Below, one piece after another: positions 52,304 through 62,608 of a stretch of 64,000 nt of DNA. The stretch comes from Jonquetella anthropi DSM 22815 (GTDB taxonomy: Bacteria > Synergistota > Synergistia > Synergistales > Dethiosulfovibrionaceae). The position numbers and the translations under genes were made by a program. The stretch is taken from positions 791,010-855,009 of the forward strand of contig NZ_CM001376.1 in NCBI RefSeq assembly GCF_000237805.1, read 5' to 3'. Position 1 is the first letter of the stretch, and each line of letters begins with the position of its first letter. Below the pieces are notes generated by a model. The model saw only the letters and a list, made by a program, of their open reading frames with translations. It was not told the DNA's origin and did not search any database.

Positions 52304-53548
52304 ATGAGCGCGTCCCTTTTTACCAACGTTTCAATTACGACTCCTATCAGCGGTGAGAGACCGGCCGCCGGCTCGGAACAGGGGCGGGTGGTCAGCTGGG
52401 AGCGCGGCGCACTGCTGGCCTGCGACGGCATTATTCAAGCGGTCGGCGACGAGGACGAAGTCAAGGCGACAGCCGAGGCGTTTGACGACGTCACGGAGGA
52501 AGACTGCGACGGGTGCTGCATGATTCCCGGCTTCGTCGACCCTCATACCCACATCTGCTTTGCTGCTCGGCGGGAAAAAGAGTTCTCCATGCGGCTGGCC
52601 GGCAAGACCTACTTGGAAATCCTCGCCGCTGGCGGCGGTATTCTCTCCTCCGTCAAGGCGGTGGAAGGAGCCACCGAAGAAGAGCTGTTTGAAGAGACTC
52701 TGAGCAACGTCCTGTCGGCCCTCTCGACCGGCACGACGACCATGGAAATCAAGAGCGGCTACGGCCTGACGACCGAGCTGGAGCTCAAAATGCTTCGGGT
52801 CATCGGCCGAATCGCCGAAGAAACGCCGCTGGACATCGTCCCGACCTTCATGGGCGCTCACGCGGTTCCGCCGGCGTACAAGTCCGACCCGGATAAGTAC
52901 ATCGACTTGATGATCTCTGAAATGCTCCCGGCCGTGAAGGCACAGGGCATCGCGAAGTTCTGCGACGTGTTCTGCGAAGAGGGCGTGTTCACTGTCCCTC
53001 AAAGCCGCCGGCTTCTGCAGGCGGCCCGGGACCTTGGCATGGGGCTGAGGATCCACGCCGACGAAGTGTTTGACACCGACGGCGCAGGGCTGGCGGCAGA
53101 ACTCGGAACCATTTCTGCAGAACACCTGCTGGCTGCCAACGAAAAGAACTTGGCCGCCATGGGACGGGCCGGCGTCATCGCCGACCTGTTGCCCGCCACG
53201 GCCTACAGCCTGAAAAAGCCCTACGCCCCGGCGCGGAAGATGATCGACTTGGGCGTGCCGGTTGCCTTGGCAACTGACTGCAACCCGGGAAGCTGTTTCT
53301 GCGAGTCCATGCCGTTTGTCGTCGGGCTGGCCGTCATGAACATGAACATGACGGTTGAAGAGGCCCTCGTCGGGGCCACGCTGAACCCGGCGTGGAGTCT
53401 TGGAATGCAGGACAAGATCGGCAGCTTGGAAAAAGGAAAGCAGGCCGACTTCCTCCTGCTCGACGGGGAGACGCCGGCGATCCTCGCATACCACGCCGGC
53501 ACGAGCCCAGTCGTCGAAGTGTACAAGCGCGGCGTGTACGTTTCTTAG
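52304..53548 (+). CDS. hutI: Imidazolonepropionase
   Basis: A 414-residue amidohydrolase-superfamily enzyme. It has the metal-binding PGFVDPHTHICFAARREKEF, the HutI signature RLAGKTYLEILAAGGGI, a further FMGAHAVPPAYKSDPDKYID, the HADEVFDTDG metal His/Glu and the C-terminal ATDCNPGSCFCESMPFVVGL. It opens the imidazolone ring to give N-formimino-glutamate. It starts four bases after ftcD. Confidence 0.96.
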   Translation: MSASLFTNVSITTPISGERPAAGSEQGRVVSWERGALLACDGIIQAVGDEDEVKATAEAFDDVTEEDCDGCCMIPGFVDPHTHICFAARREKEFSMRLAGKTYLEILAAGGGILSSVKAVEGATEEELFEETLSNVLSALSTGTTTMEIKSGYGLTTELELKMLRVIGRIAEETPLDIVPTFMGAHAVPPAYKSDPDKYIDLMISEMLPAVKAQGIAKFCDVFCEEGVFTVPQSRRLLQAARDLGMGLRIHADEVFDTDGAGLAAELGTISAEHLLAANEKNLAAMGRAGVIADLLPATAYSLKKPYAPARKMIDLGVPVALATDCNPGSCFCESMPFVVGLAVMNMNMTVEEALVGATLNPAWSLGMQDKIGSLEKGKQADFLLLDGETPAILAYHAGTSPVVEVYKRGVYVS

Positions 53549-53594
53549 TGTGGTTTTAGTTTTTTGAACCAATAAATCTGAAAGGGGATATTAC

Positions 53595-54224
53595 ATGAAG
53601 CTCGTGGAAATGACTGTAACCGGTTTTGTGAAGGAACTCGCGTCCAACTCTCCTGCGCCTGGCGGCGGCAGCGTGGCGGCCCTTGCCGGCAGTTTGGCTG
53701 CCGGACTTGCCTCCATGGTTTCCGAACTGACTGTCGGTCGGGAAAAGTTCAAGGACAATGAGCCGATGATCAAGCCGCTGCTGACCGAGGGGAAAGAACT
53801 CGCGTCGGAGCTGCTGGACCTGATCGACGAGGACACAGAATCGTTCAACGAGCTGATGAAAGCGTTTAAGTTGCCCAAGGGCACTGACGAGGAAAAAGCG
53901 GCCCGGAGCAAGGCCATTCAGGCGGCCACGAAGGTGACCATTGAAGTTCCGCTGAAAACCTGCGAAGCCTGCGCCAAAGCGGCCTGCTTGGCAAAAACTG
54001 CCGTGACCTACGGCAATCCGAACGCCGTCACCGACGGCGGCTCTGCCGCTCACATGGCCATGGCCGGCGCCATTGCCGCCAGCTACAACGTGAGAGTGAA
54101 CCTGCTGGGCTTCAAGGACGAGGCGTTCTCGGCTTCCGTCAAGGACAGAATTAAAAAGGCGCTCGAGACTGCAGAAGCCGCCGTGGCCGACGTTAAAGCG
54201 CTGCTTGAGAAGGCTCTGGCATAA
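53595..54224 (+). CDS. fchA: Formimidotetrahydrofolate cyclodeaminase
   Basis: A 209-residue all-helical protein matching the FTCD cyclodeaminase domain: FVKELASNSPAPGGGSVAAL, AGSLAAGLASMVSELTVG, and DGGSAAHMAMAGAIAASYNV. It converts 5-formimino-THF to 5,10-methenyl-THF and ammonia, so histidine carbon enters the folate pool. Stand-alone enzymes of this type are known in anaerobes. GAAAGGGG precedes its ATG by eight bases. Confidence 0.93.
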   Translation: MKLVEMTVTGFVKELASNSPAPGGGSVAALAGSLAAGLASMVSELTVGREKFKDNEPMIKPLLTEGKELASELLDLIDEDTESFNELMKAFKLPKGTDEEKAARSKAIQAATKVTIEVPLKTCEACAKAACLAKTAVTYGNPNAVTDGGSAAHMAMAGAIAASYNVRVNLLGFKDEAFSASVKDRIKKALETAEAAVADVKALLEKALA

Positions 54225-54256
54225 CAAAAGTTTATATCTTCTGAGGAGGCGTCACA

Positions 54257-56365
<2,109 letters not shown>

Positions 56366-56385
56366 CTTTTTTCTCGAAACAAACA

Positions 56386-56424
56386 GGGAGGCCGGCTTCT
56401 GGTAAAGAAGTCGGCCTCCCTTTT
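56386..56424 (+). terminator. Terminator of the hut cluster
   Basis: GGGAGGCCGGCTTC (56386-56399) pairs with GAAGTCGGCCTCCC (56407-56420, one G-T pair) followed by TTTT. The minus strand is less T-rich, so termination of panB from the other side is less sure. Confidence 0.85.
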
Positions 56425-56437
56425 GTGCGCCAAAAGA

Positions 56438-57268
56438 CTAATAAAGCTTGTTCAGCGGGACATCCTTATTGAAGCTGTACTCGTCGGACGGGAACTCTCC
56501 GCTGAGAGATTCTTTATGGAACTCGTTCAACGCGTTCACCATCACGTCGCGCACGTTGGCGAACAGCTTGACGAACTTCGGCTTAAAGTCGCCGTACATT
56601 CCAAGCAAGTCCTGCGTCACGAGGACTTGGCAGTCGACATATGGGCCGGCTCCAATGCCAAGAATCGGGACGGAGACGGCCTCGCTGATCGCCTTGCCGA
56701 CCACCTTGGGAACGCACTCGAGGACGATCGAGAACGCGCCGGCCCGCTCCAACTCCTTGGCGTCCTCAATCAGTTGCTGAGCCGCTTCAGGCGTGCCGCC
56801 CTGGACTTTGAAGCCGCCAAGCTGCGTCGCGTTCTGCGGCGTCAGCCCAATATGCCCCATCACAGAGATGCCCGAGTTGACGATCGCATGAACCAGCTCG
56901 GCATATTTGGCTCCGCCTTCCAGCTTGACGCAGTCACAGCCGGTTTCTTTGATCATGCGCGTGGCGTTTTCGATGCCCTGCTCGATGCTCTTATTGTACG
57001 ATCCGAAAGGCATATCGCCGACGATAAACGTGTTGGGAGCGCCCTTCACAACCGGACGAATGTGGTGAATCATATCGTCCATTGTGACGGGCGTTGTGTC
57101 CTTATAGCCCAGCATGATCATGCCCAGAGAGTCCCCGACCAGAATAACTTCCACGTCGCTTTGGTCGACGATCGAAGCCATCGTGTAGTCGTACGCCGTC
57201 ACGTAAGCAAACTTTTTTCCCTCCGCCTTGTACCGTTTGAAATCAAGAACCGACATCTTCTTCTTCAT
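56438..57268 (-). CDS. panB: 3-methyl-2-oxobutanoate hydroxymethyltransferase
   Basis: A 276-residue TIM-barrel enzyme matching PanB: YVTAYDYTMASIVDQSDVEV, LVGDSLGMIMLGYKDTTPVT, the metal/catalytic segment GCDCVKLEGGAKYAELVHAI, and ILGIGAGPYVDCQVLVTQDL. It makes ketopantoate from ketoisovalerate and methylene-THF. panC and panE are not in the window, while a pantothenate symporter gene (panF) lies 1.2 kb away on the same strand. ATG at 57268 has GAGGGAGA upstream. Confidence 0.95.
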   Translation of the reverse strand: MKKKMSVLDFKRYKAEGKKFAYVTAYDYTMASIVDQSDVEVILVGDSLGMIMLGYKDTTPVTMDDMIHHIRPVVKGAPNTFIVGDMPFGSYNKSIEQGIENATRMIKETGCDCVKLEGGAKYAELVHAIVNSGISVMGHIGLTPQNATQLGGFKVQGGTPEAAQQLIEDAKELERAGAFSIVLECVPKVVGKAISEAVSVPILGIGAGPYVDCQVLVTQDLLGMYGDFKPKFVKLFANVRDVMVNALNEFHKESLSGEFPSDEYSFNKDVPLNKLY

Positions 57269-57355
57269 GCTGAAGTCTCCCTCGGAATGAATTAACGTTA
57301 CGCCCTCAACTGCACGCTACGAAAACATGCTTCTGCGCATCACAAGAACATTCGG

Positions 57356-58270
57356 TCAGCACAGTCCCATTGCCCGCGGCAGGAACGTGCTCAAAGCAGG
57401 TACAAACGTGAGAATAAAAATGTCGACGATCATCACAAGAATGAATGGGATAGCAGCTCTGGTAATATCCTCCAGCGTTATATCCGCGATAGAACAGCTC
57501 ACAAATAGGCACACTCCAAGTGGCGGAGTCACCATGCCGATGGCTAAGTTCACCACCAGCACAATGCCGAAATGAAGCGGATCCACGCCAATAGCGGTGA
57601 CAACTGGCAGGAGAACTGGAACAAGAATGATGATCGACGCCACTGTTTCCATGAAAGTGCCAATAAACAGAAGCAGCAAGTTGATGAGGATCAAAATGAA
57701 GATTTTGTTCGTCGTGATGCTGAGAAGTGCCTTAGTCACCATTTGAGGAATATGGTGTGCTGTAATGACCCAACTGAAGGCAGATGAGGCCCCAATGATG
57801 AACATCACGACCGCAGTACTCACGGCTGTTTTGACGAAAATCGACTTGATCTGCTGCACTTTCAGTTCGCGGTAGACGAAAAAACCGACAAACAGCCCAT
57901 ACACGACGGCGACGACTGCCGCTTCGGTTGGGGTAAACACCCCGCCGTAAATGCCGCCGAGAATAATTACCGGCATGAGGAGGGCCCAAAATGCTTCTTT
58001 AAAAGCCTTCCACCTGCTTCTCCAACTGTACCGTTGGTCTCCCCGGTACCCGTTTTTACGAGCGATAACCCACGCGACCGCGATTAATGAAAAACCAATG
58101 AAGATGCCAGGAAGCACGCCGCCCATAAAAAGCCCGCCGACTGATACGCCGGTCATCACCCCGTAAATGATCATAGGAATGCTCGGCGGAATCATGACTC
58201 CCAACGTCCCAGCGGTTGCCTGCACAGCGGCGGTGTAAGGCTTCCCGTAACCACAGATCTTAATGGTGTT
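57356..58270 (-). pseudogene. 5'-truncated TRAP transporter large permease (DctM)
   Basis: The frame matches the C-terminal two-thirds of DctM, from GYGKPYTAAVQATAGTLGVM and IPPSIPMIIYGVMTGVSVGG to the end (IADITLEDITRAAIPFIL). Family members are about 425 residues; about 130-145 N-terminal residues are missing. Similarity stops near 58260-58270, where the sequence becomes AT-rich and no ATG is present; the first plausible start is a GTG at 58225, inside the conserved domain. No DctP or DctQ gene is nearby. A near-consensus promoter and an operator-like palindrome abut the truncation, so a deletion has probably joined an old control region to the remnant. Confidence 0.8.
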
Positions 58271-58274
58271 TCGT

Positions 58275-58297
58275 ATAGTAAAACATAATATTACTAT
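58275..58297. promoter_or_regulatory. Operator-like palindrome upstream of the TRAP remnant
   Basis: ATAGTAA (58275-58281) and TTACTAT (58291-58297) are perfect 7-bp inverted repeats with a nine-base spacer, just downstream of the inferred transcription start, a repressor-type position. The nearby IclR regulator is a candidate binder. Confidence 0.5.
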
Positions 58298-58306
58298 GTG
58301 ATTTTC

Positions 58307-58334
58307 ATTATAGTGTCGCTTTAACGATTGTCAA
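58307..58334 (-). promoter_or_regulatory. Near-consensus promoter driving the TRAP remnant
   Basis: Minus-strand TTGACA (58334-58329), a 16-base spacer and TATAAT (58312-58307). Both hexamers are perfect. Confidence 0.75.
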
Positions 58335-58402
58335 GTAACGTATTAAAGCAAGATTTTGATGAAAGAATATCGTGGCAGCTATGCGCTAGATGCTCGCCGA
58401 AC

Positions 58403-58436
58403 AAAATAGAAAAGGCCGTCCCAAGCGGGACGGCCT
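58403..58436 (-). terminator. Terminator of the panF operon
   Basis: AGGCCGTCCC and GGGACGGCCT pair (58413-58436), loop of four bases, followed on the minus strand by TTCTATTTTG. Confidence 0.85.
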
Positions 58437-58450
58437 GACAGAATGATTAA

Positions 58451-59947
58451 TTAAAGTTCCCAGAAAAGGCGAATCACTCGCTCGGAAGGCTTTTTCGTAG
58501 TTTGAGAGACGATGACGAAGGCGATCAACGACAGGACAAGGGACGGCACGATCGGGTGCAGGGCCAGAGGGCGAGGAACGTAATAATTGAAGACCAGATA
58601 CGAGCCAATTCCCACGACCATACTGGCAAGAGCTCCTTGAGCGTTGGCTCCTTTCCAGTACAATCCCAAAATCGTCGGCCACAGAAACGTCGAAAGTTGT
58701 CCCGCGGTGGCGAACAGGTTGAGCCACACCATCAGGTCCGGCGGGTTGAAAGCGAGTGCGATCGTGATGAGACCGACGACAGAGCAGGTGAAAAACGTCA
58801 GGCGGCGAAGGGTTTTAGCCTTCGTTTTCAGCTCTGGCCTGATATAGTTCACCAAAAGGTCGTTGACAATGGCCGCGACGACGACCAAAAGTTGAGAGTC
58901 GACGGTCGACATGGCGGCGGCCAACGGTCCGGCTAGGACGATGCCGGCAATCAGCGGGTGGAACAGGTTCTTGATGAGCGTCGGGACGACCAAGTCGCCG
59001 GCGGAGATGCCAGACACCTGCGTCACTCCGAAGGCTCCTACTAAGTGCATCCCCATCAGTAGCAGCAAAGACACGACGCTGCCGTACACGATGGCAGAGT
59101 GCATACTCTGGGTGTCTTTATAGCTCATAGCGCGCTGGGAGACTGCCGGAAGGCCGATAACGGCAAATCCGACGAGAACCCAGAAGCTGGATACCCACGG
59201 GACCGTCATGAAGCCTTCCTGTGCGCCGAACGGCGAAATGGTGTTCGGGTTCATGGCTTTCATGGTCTGAATGATGTTCGCGATGCCGCCGCCGTTAATG
59301 ACGACAGCGGCGAAAAGCGCCACAGTTGAGCATGTCATGACAATTCCCTGCAACGTGCCGTTAAACGCCACGCCCCGATAGCCGCCTACCGCTGTGTGAA
59401 CGATCACAGTGACGGCGAAGAAAAGAAGCGCGCTCTTGTAGTCCAAGCCGGTCGATCCCTGAAGCAGCCGACTGGCGCCGATCAGCTGTGCGGCAATTGC
59501 CGCGATGAGAAAGAAAATGATTGACAGGGAAGCAATGATCAGCACGGCCTTGCTCTCGTACCGCTGGCGCAGGAAGTCAGAAATAGAGTTCGCCCCCGTT
59601 TTTCGGGAGACGATAGCGAACTTCTTCCCCAAAACCATGAGGGTGTAATATCCGGTGGGGATCTGAGCCATCGCTAAAAAGACCCACGCCAAGCCGTGGC
59701 GGTAGGCCGTGCCTGGCCCGCCGATAAAGCTGCCGGCGCTGAGATACGTTGAAACGAGCGTCATCGCTAGGACAAAGCCGCCGGTGGAGCGGCCGCCGAT
59801 CATGTACTCTTCGAGGAACGCGGATCCGCTACCGCCTTTTCGCTTGCTGGCCCGATTGACCATCGCGGACGCGTAGAAGCCGATCGCGTACATCGCGGCG
59901 AAGTAAACGACGACGGGCACTAAGGTCAGCCACTCGATGGAGTTCAT
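58451..59947 (-). CDS. panF: Sodium/pantothenate symporter
   Basis: A 498-residue SSS-family transporter with about 13 helices. The sodium-symporter segments include EEYMIGGRSTGGFVLAMTLV, STYLSAGSFIGGPGTAYRHG and GLPAVSQRAMSYKDTQSMHS. The TYLSAGSFIGGPGTAYRHGL region and the partner DUF997 protein are characteristic of PanF. It imports pantothenate with Na+. It overlaps the DUF997 gene by four bases (ATGA). Confidence 0.92.
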   Translation of the reverse strand: MNSIEWLTLVPVVVYFAAMYAIGFYASAMVNRASKRKGGSGSAFLEEYMIGGRSTGGFVLAMTLVSTYLSAGSFIGGPGTAYRHGLAWVFLAMAQIPTGYYTLMVLGKKFAIVSRKTGANSISDFLRQRYESKAVLIIASLSIIFFLIAAIAAQLIGASRLLQGSTGLDYKSALLFFAVTVIVHTAVGGYRGVAFNGTLQGIVMTCSTVALFAAVVINGGGIANIIQTMKAMNPNTISPFGAQEGFMTVPWVSSFWVLVGFAVIGLPAVSQRAMSYKDTQSMHSAIVYGSVVSLLLLMGMHLVGAFGVTQVSGISAGDLVVPTLIKNLFHPLIAGIVLAGPLAAAMSTVDSQLLVVVAAIVNDLLVNYIRPELKTKAKTLRRLTFFTCSVVGLITIALAFNPPDLMVWLNLFATAGQLSTFLWPTILGLYWKGANAQGALASMVVGIGSYLVFNYYVPRPLALHPIVPSLVLSLIAFVIVSQTTKKPSERVIRLFWEL

Positions 59948-60294
59948 CGCTTTTGGACCTCCTTGCGCACAAACGCAGCAGCTTCTTCTTCGGTCATGCG
60001 GTCCAAGGACATGTTGAGGAGCTTTCGTTTAACGATGTAAATTGTCGCGCCGACGGCGAGGAGAGAATTAAGTATGCAGCTGATGAAAAACCAAGCCGGG
60101 AATCCCATGATGTACGAGTAATTTTCCACTGGGCCGCTTCCTAATCCATAGCCTGCAATGGCCCAGACTGCTAAATTGACGAGCCCTAAAATAATTCCGT
60201 ACCGCGCCTCGCGCTCGCAGACCTTGTACCGAGGGTCTTCGACGAAACCGTATTCGTTTTTCTTGAGAACGCTGGTATCCTCTTTCTCCCCCAT
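59944..60294 (-). CDS. yhdT: DUF997/YhdT-family small membrane protein
   Basis: A 116-residue protein with two transmembrane helices (about residues 33-50 and 65-88) and a charged N-terminus containing DPRYKVCEREARYGIILGLV, the YhdT hallmark. The helix region WAIAGYGLGSGP and PAWFFISCILNS also fits. YhdT precedes panF in many genomes and is thought to be an accessory subunit of the symporter. AAGGAGG precedes the ATG at 60294. Confidence 0.9.
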   Translation of the reverse strand: MGEKEDTSVLKKNEYGFVEDPRYKVCEREARYGIILGLVNLAVWAIAGYGLGSGPVENYSYIMGFPAWFFISCILNSLLAVGATIYIVKRKLLNMSLDRMTEEEAAAFVRKEVQKR

Positions 60295-60658
60295 CCCCGC
60301 AGCCTCCTTATCAGCAGCAAATTTTTAACGCTCGATGGAACAAAGACTGAACCTGTAACTACAGAATGCAAACCCCGTCCATTAGATATAACGGTGAAAT
60401 TTAGATTGTCCCTATATAATATTTAGGTGCCTTGTGCGCATGACTCTGGGACTCTGGCGGGGGAAATGCATCTCATTTATAGTATAAGCCAGACAATAAG
60501 GTTAATTTTAGGAAGCAGCGAAACAGTTTAGGAAATACGTTCGTTCGTATGTACCTTCCAACGCACCGACAGTGATTGTACAACGTTAATCAGAGGCGTG
60601 CAGGCACAACATCAGGCTTGCGGTCTTTCAATCTTCCTTTTGAAGGAGTCTAGAAACG
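60295..60658. promoter_or_regulatory. Divergent control region between yhdT-panF and IclR gene
   Basis: 364 bases without a supported gene, AT-richer than the flanks. It holds a TATAAT at 60415-60420 (plus) without a good -35, and the palindrome ATACG-TTCGTT-CGTAT (60535-60550), a possible IclR operator. No riboswitch fold or small ORF with a ribosome-binding site is apparent to me. Confidence 0.5.
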
Positions 60659-61510
60659 ATGTCAGAAGACACTCAACCGCGCAAACAAGTGCAAACGCTT
60701 GTCCGGGCGTTCTCTATTATCGAGGCGTTAACGGATCACGCCGAACTTGGCGTTTCTGAGATTGCCGAGGCAGTCTCTCTCGATAAGAGCACGGTATACC
60801 GGATCCTGAAAACGTTGAAGTCGTTAGGATATATTGACCAGAATCCCAGGACGTCCAAATACTTAAACGGCTTGAAGTTTTTCAAGATCGGCAACGCGGT
60901 AATCCAGCATACAGGCCTTGATCAGATCGCGTCGCCGGCCATGCACAAGCTGTCGACGAGGACCGGTGAAAGCGTCAATCTGGCAGTTCTGGCCGGTCAC
61001 TCGGTCATGTATATCTACAAGATTGAGAGTTCGCTGCCACTTCAAATTCACTTGCCCCTTGGATCTCTTTTCCCGCTGTACTGCACCGGGTTGGGGAAAG
61101 TTCTTCTCGCGAACCTGCCGGAAGAAAAGCTCGACCGATTGCTGTCTGAGTCCGCGGAACATCCGACACCTCGGGGGCTGCGGCAGTTTAAGGCCTACAC
61201 AGAAAATACGATTACCGATGAAACAACACTGCGTGAAGAATTGGCCCTTATCAGGGAAAAAGGCTATGGGGTCGATAATCAGGAACAGTTCCGCGGTATT
61301 TCATGCTTGGCCGCGCCGATCTTTAACCATACCAATGAGGTCATCGCCGCTCTGAGCATCACGCTGCCTCACATTACTGGGATAAATATCCAGATGAAGA
61401 TTGAAGCGGTTCTGCCGTTCCTCCTTGAAGCGACCAAGGAGATTTCTAAGACGTTAGGCTCCACACGTGTCGACAAGCCTCAAACGGGCTACACGGGCTG
61501 GTTCGTTTGA
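60659..61510 (+). CDS. IclR-family regulator divergent from panF
   Basis: A 283-residue regulator: winged helix (VSEIAEAVSLDKSTVYRILK, TLKSLGYIDQ), then the IclR effector domain (VNLAVLAGHSVMYIYKIESS, YCTGLGKVLLANLPEEKLDR, NQEQFRGISCLAAPIFNHTN). AAGGAGT precedes the ATG at 60659. It is transcribed away from yhdT-panF with a palindrome between. It may control pantothenate uptake or, before its truncation, the TRAP transporter; both are inferences. Confidence 0.9.
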   Translation: MSEDTQPRKQVQTLVRAFSIIEALTDHAELGVSEIAEAVSLDKSTVYRILKTLKSLGYIDQNPRTSKYLNGLKFFKIGNAVIQHTGLDQIASPAMHKLSTRTGESVNLAVLAGHSVMYIYKIESSLPLQIHLPLGSLFPLYCTGLGKVLLANLPEEKLDRLLSESAEHPTPRGLRQFKAYTENTITDETTLREELALIREKGYGVDNQEQFRGISCLAAPIFNHTNEVIAALSITLPHITGINIQMKIEAVLPFLLEATKEISKTLGSTRVDKPQTGYTGWFV

Positions 61511-61575
61511 TAAAGGTCCTTTTATCTGAATGCTTTCTTTTTGCCTGAGAAGTGGCCAGTTCCTTGTGTTACGCG

Positions 61576-61600
61576 GAGTCAACTTGTTGACTCCCTTTTG
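61576..61600 (+). terminator. Terminator of the IclR gene
   Basis: GGAGTCAAC (61576-61584) and GTTGACTCC (61587-61595) form a near-perfect palindrome followed by CTTTT. It also overlaps the -35 of the next gene's promoter. Confidence 0.6.
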
Positions 61601-61616
61601 TCCTGCTGTTAAAGTA
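61588..61616 (+). promoter_or_regulatory. Candidate promoter of the exported-protein gene
   Basis: TTGACT (61588-61593), 17 bases, TAAAGT (61611-61616). The -10 is weak. The -35 lies inside the preceding terminator palindrome. Confidence 0.45.
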
Positions 61617-61670
61617 GCTTTGCCCTCTGATCAGGCCGTTTGTGGGGTAATATTTTCTTGGAGGAAAAAT

Positions 61671-62537
61671 ATGAATCGTCTTTTTTCATTCGCCGGCGCG
61701 GCGTTGCTGCTGGCAACTTTTATTTCCCATGCCGAAGCCTTTTCTAACGAACCATCCGGCTATGGAGGACTGAATTGGGGGACTCCTCAAACGACAAAGC
61801 AGGCTCGTTTTCTTCCTATGATGGACGGGGACACAAAAAATTTTGTGCGGGAAAAGCGCGAAAAAGAACCTTTTGGATCCATTCCCACCAAATTGGTGAT
61901 TTATCAGTTCTCTTCCGGCAAGCTTTCGGCCGTAGAAATGGCATTTGCAGCAAACCAAAAGGCCGCCGCGTTGAAAGAGTGCTCTCAGCGTTGGGGGGAT
62001 CCTCAGCAGGTTGAGTTGACGGACACAAAAGGGGCCAAGGGGTACCTGTGGCAAGGGCAAAAGACGACTTGTCTTTTGTTTCCTCAGGACAACTTGTGGA
62101 TTCTGCGGCTCTATCCCACGCCGGCGAATGTGGCGCCTCGCGCCCCGACTTTGAAGAACGAGCCGACGAGCTTCGGCGGTATCAAGGCCGGTCAAAAAGC
62201 TGCGTCGTTCAAGAAGGCTCTTCAAAAAGTCACTTCCACTGGAAAAGGCGTAGATCTCTACGTCAAGACAAAGCCGGAGACGTCGTGGAACGGCGTGCCG
62301 GCGGTGGGAGTTTATTACGAGTTCGGCCCGCAGGGGTTCCGAGCCGGCGGCGTTCAGGTTTTGGAAAAAGACAAGGCCGCTCTGCTGGCAGCCTGCAAAA
62401 AACTTTGGGGCGCGCCCCAAAAGACGACGCCGGCGAAAAGCTCTGTTCCGGACGCTCAATGGACCGGCGCGGCGGTTCGTATCGTCCTTCAATCGCTTCC
62501 CAACGGTCAACAGGCCGCTCTGCTGATTAGGTTCTAG
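61671..62537 (+). CDS. Exported protein with two tandem homologous modules
   Basis: A 288-residue protein with a signal peptide (MNRLFSFAGAALLLATFISH, cleavage near AEA). The mature part has two related modules, about residues 26-150 and 160-288. Both start NEPSGYGG or NEPTSFGG, both have a strand with Y(Q/E)F and (S/R)AGGVQV-like or SAVEMAF, and both have an AL(K/L)xCxxxWGxPQ helix (AAALKECSQRWGDPQ; AALLAACKKLWGAPQ). I do not recognise a named family; the pattern is reminiscent of small periplasmic substrate-binding or inhibitor modules. GGAGG precedes the ATG at 61671. Confidence 0.75.
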   Translation: MNRLFSFAGAALLLATFISHAEAFSNEPSGYGGLNWGTPQTTKQARFLPMMDGDTKNFVREKREKEPFGSIPTKLVIYQFSSGKLSAVEMAFAANQKAAALKECSQRWGDPQQVELTDTKGAKGYLWQGQKTTCLLFPQDNLWILRLYPTPANVAPRAPTLKNEPTSFGGIKAGQKAASFKKALQKVTSTGKGVDLYVKTKPETSWNGVPAVGVYYEFGPQGFRAGGVQVLEKDKAALLAACKKLWGAPQKTTPAKSSVPDAQWTGAAVRIVLQSLPNGQQAALLIRF

Positions 62538-62559
62538 AAAAGAGAAACTCGTCCAAAGA

Positions 62560-62604
62560 AAAGTCCCGCCCCGTGCCGCTCGCGCGGTATGAGGCGGGAC
62601 TTTT
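62560..62604. terminator. Bidirectional terminator
   Basis: AAAGTCCCGCC (62560-62570) pairs with GGCGGGACTTT (62593-62603), with an inner hairpin CCGC/GCGG in the loop. T-runs lie on both outer sides, serving the exported-protein gene and the convergent EF-G-like gene. Confidence 0.85.
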
Positions 62605-62608
62605 GAAG

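Noticed and set aside
52331-53572. 413-codon antisense frame over hutI
   Set aside because: hutI has every family motif on the plus strand; the antisense frame is a by-product of GC-rich codon use and encodes a His/Arg-rich product with no recognisable domain.
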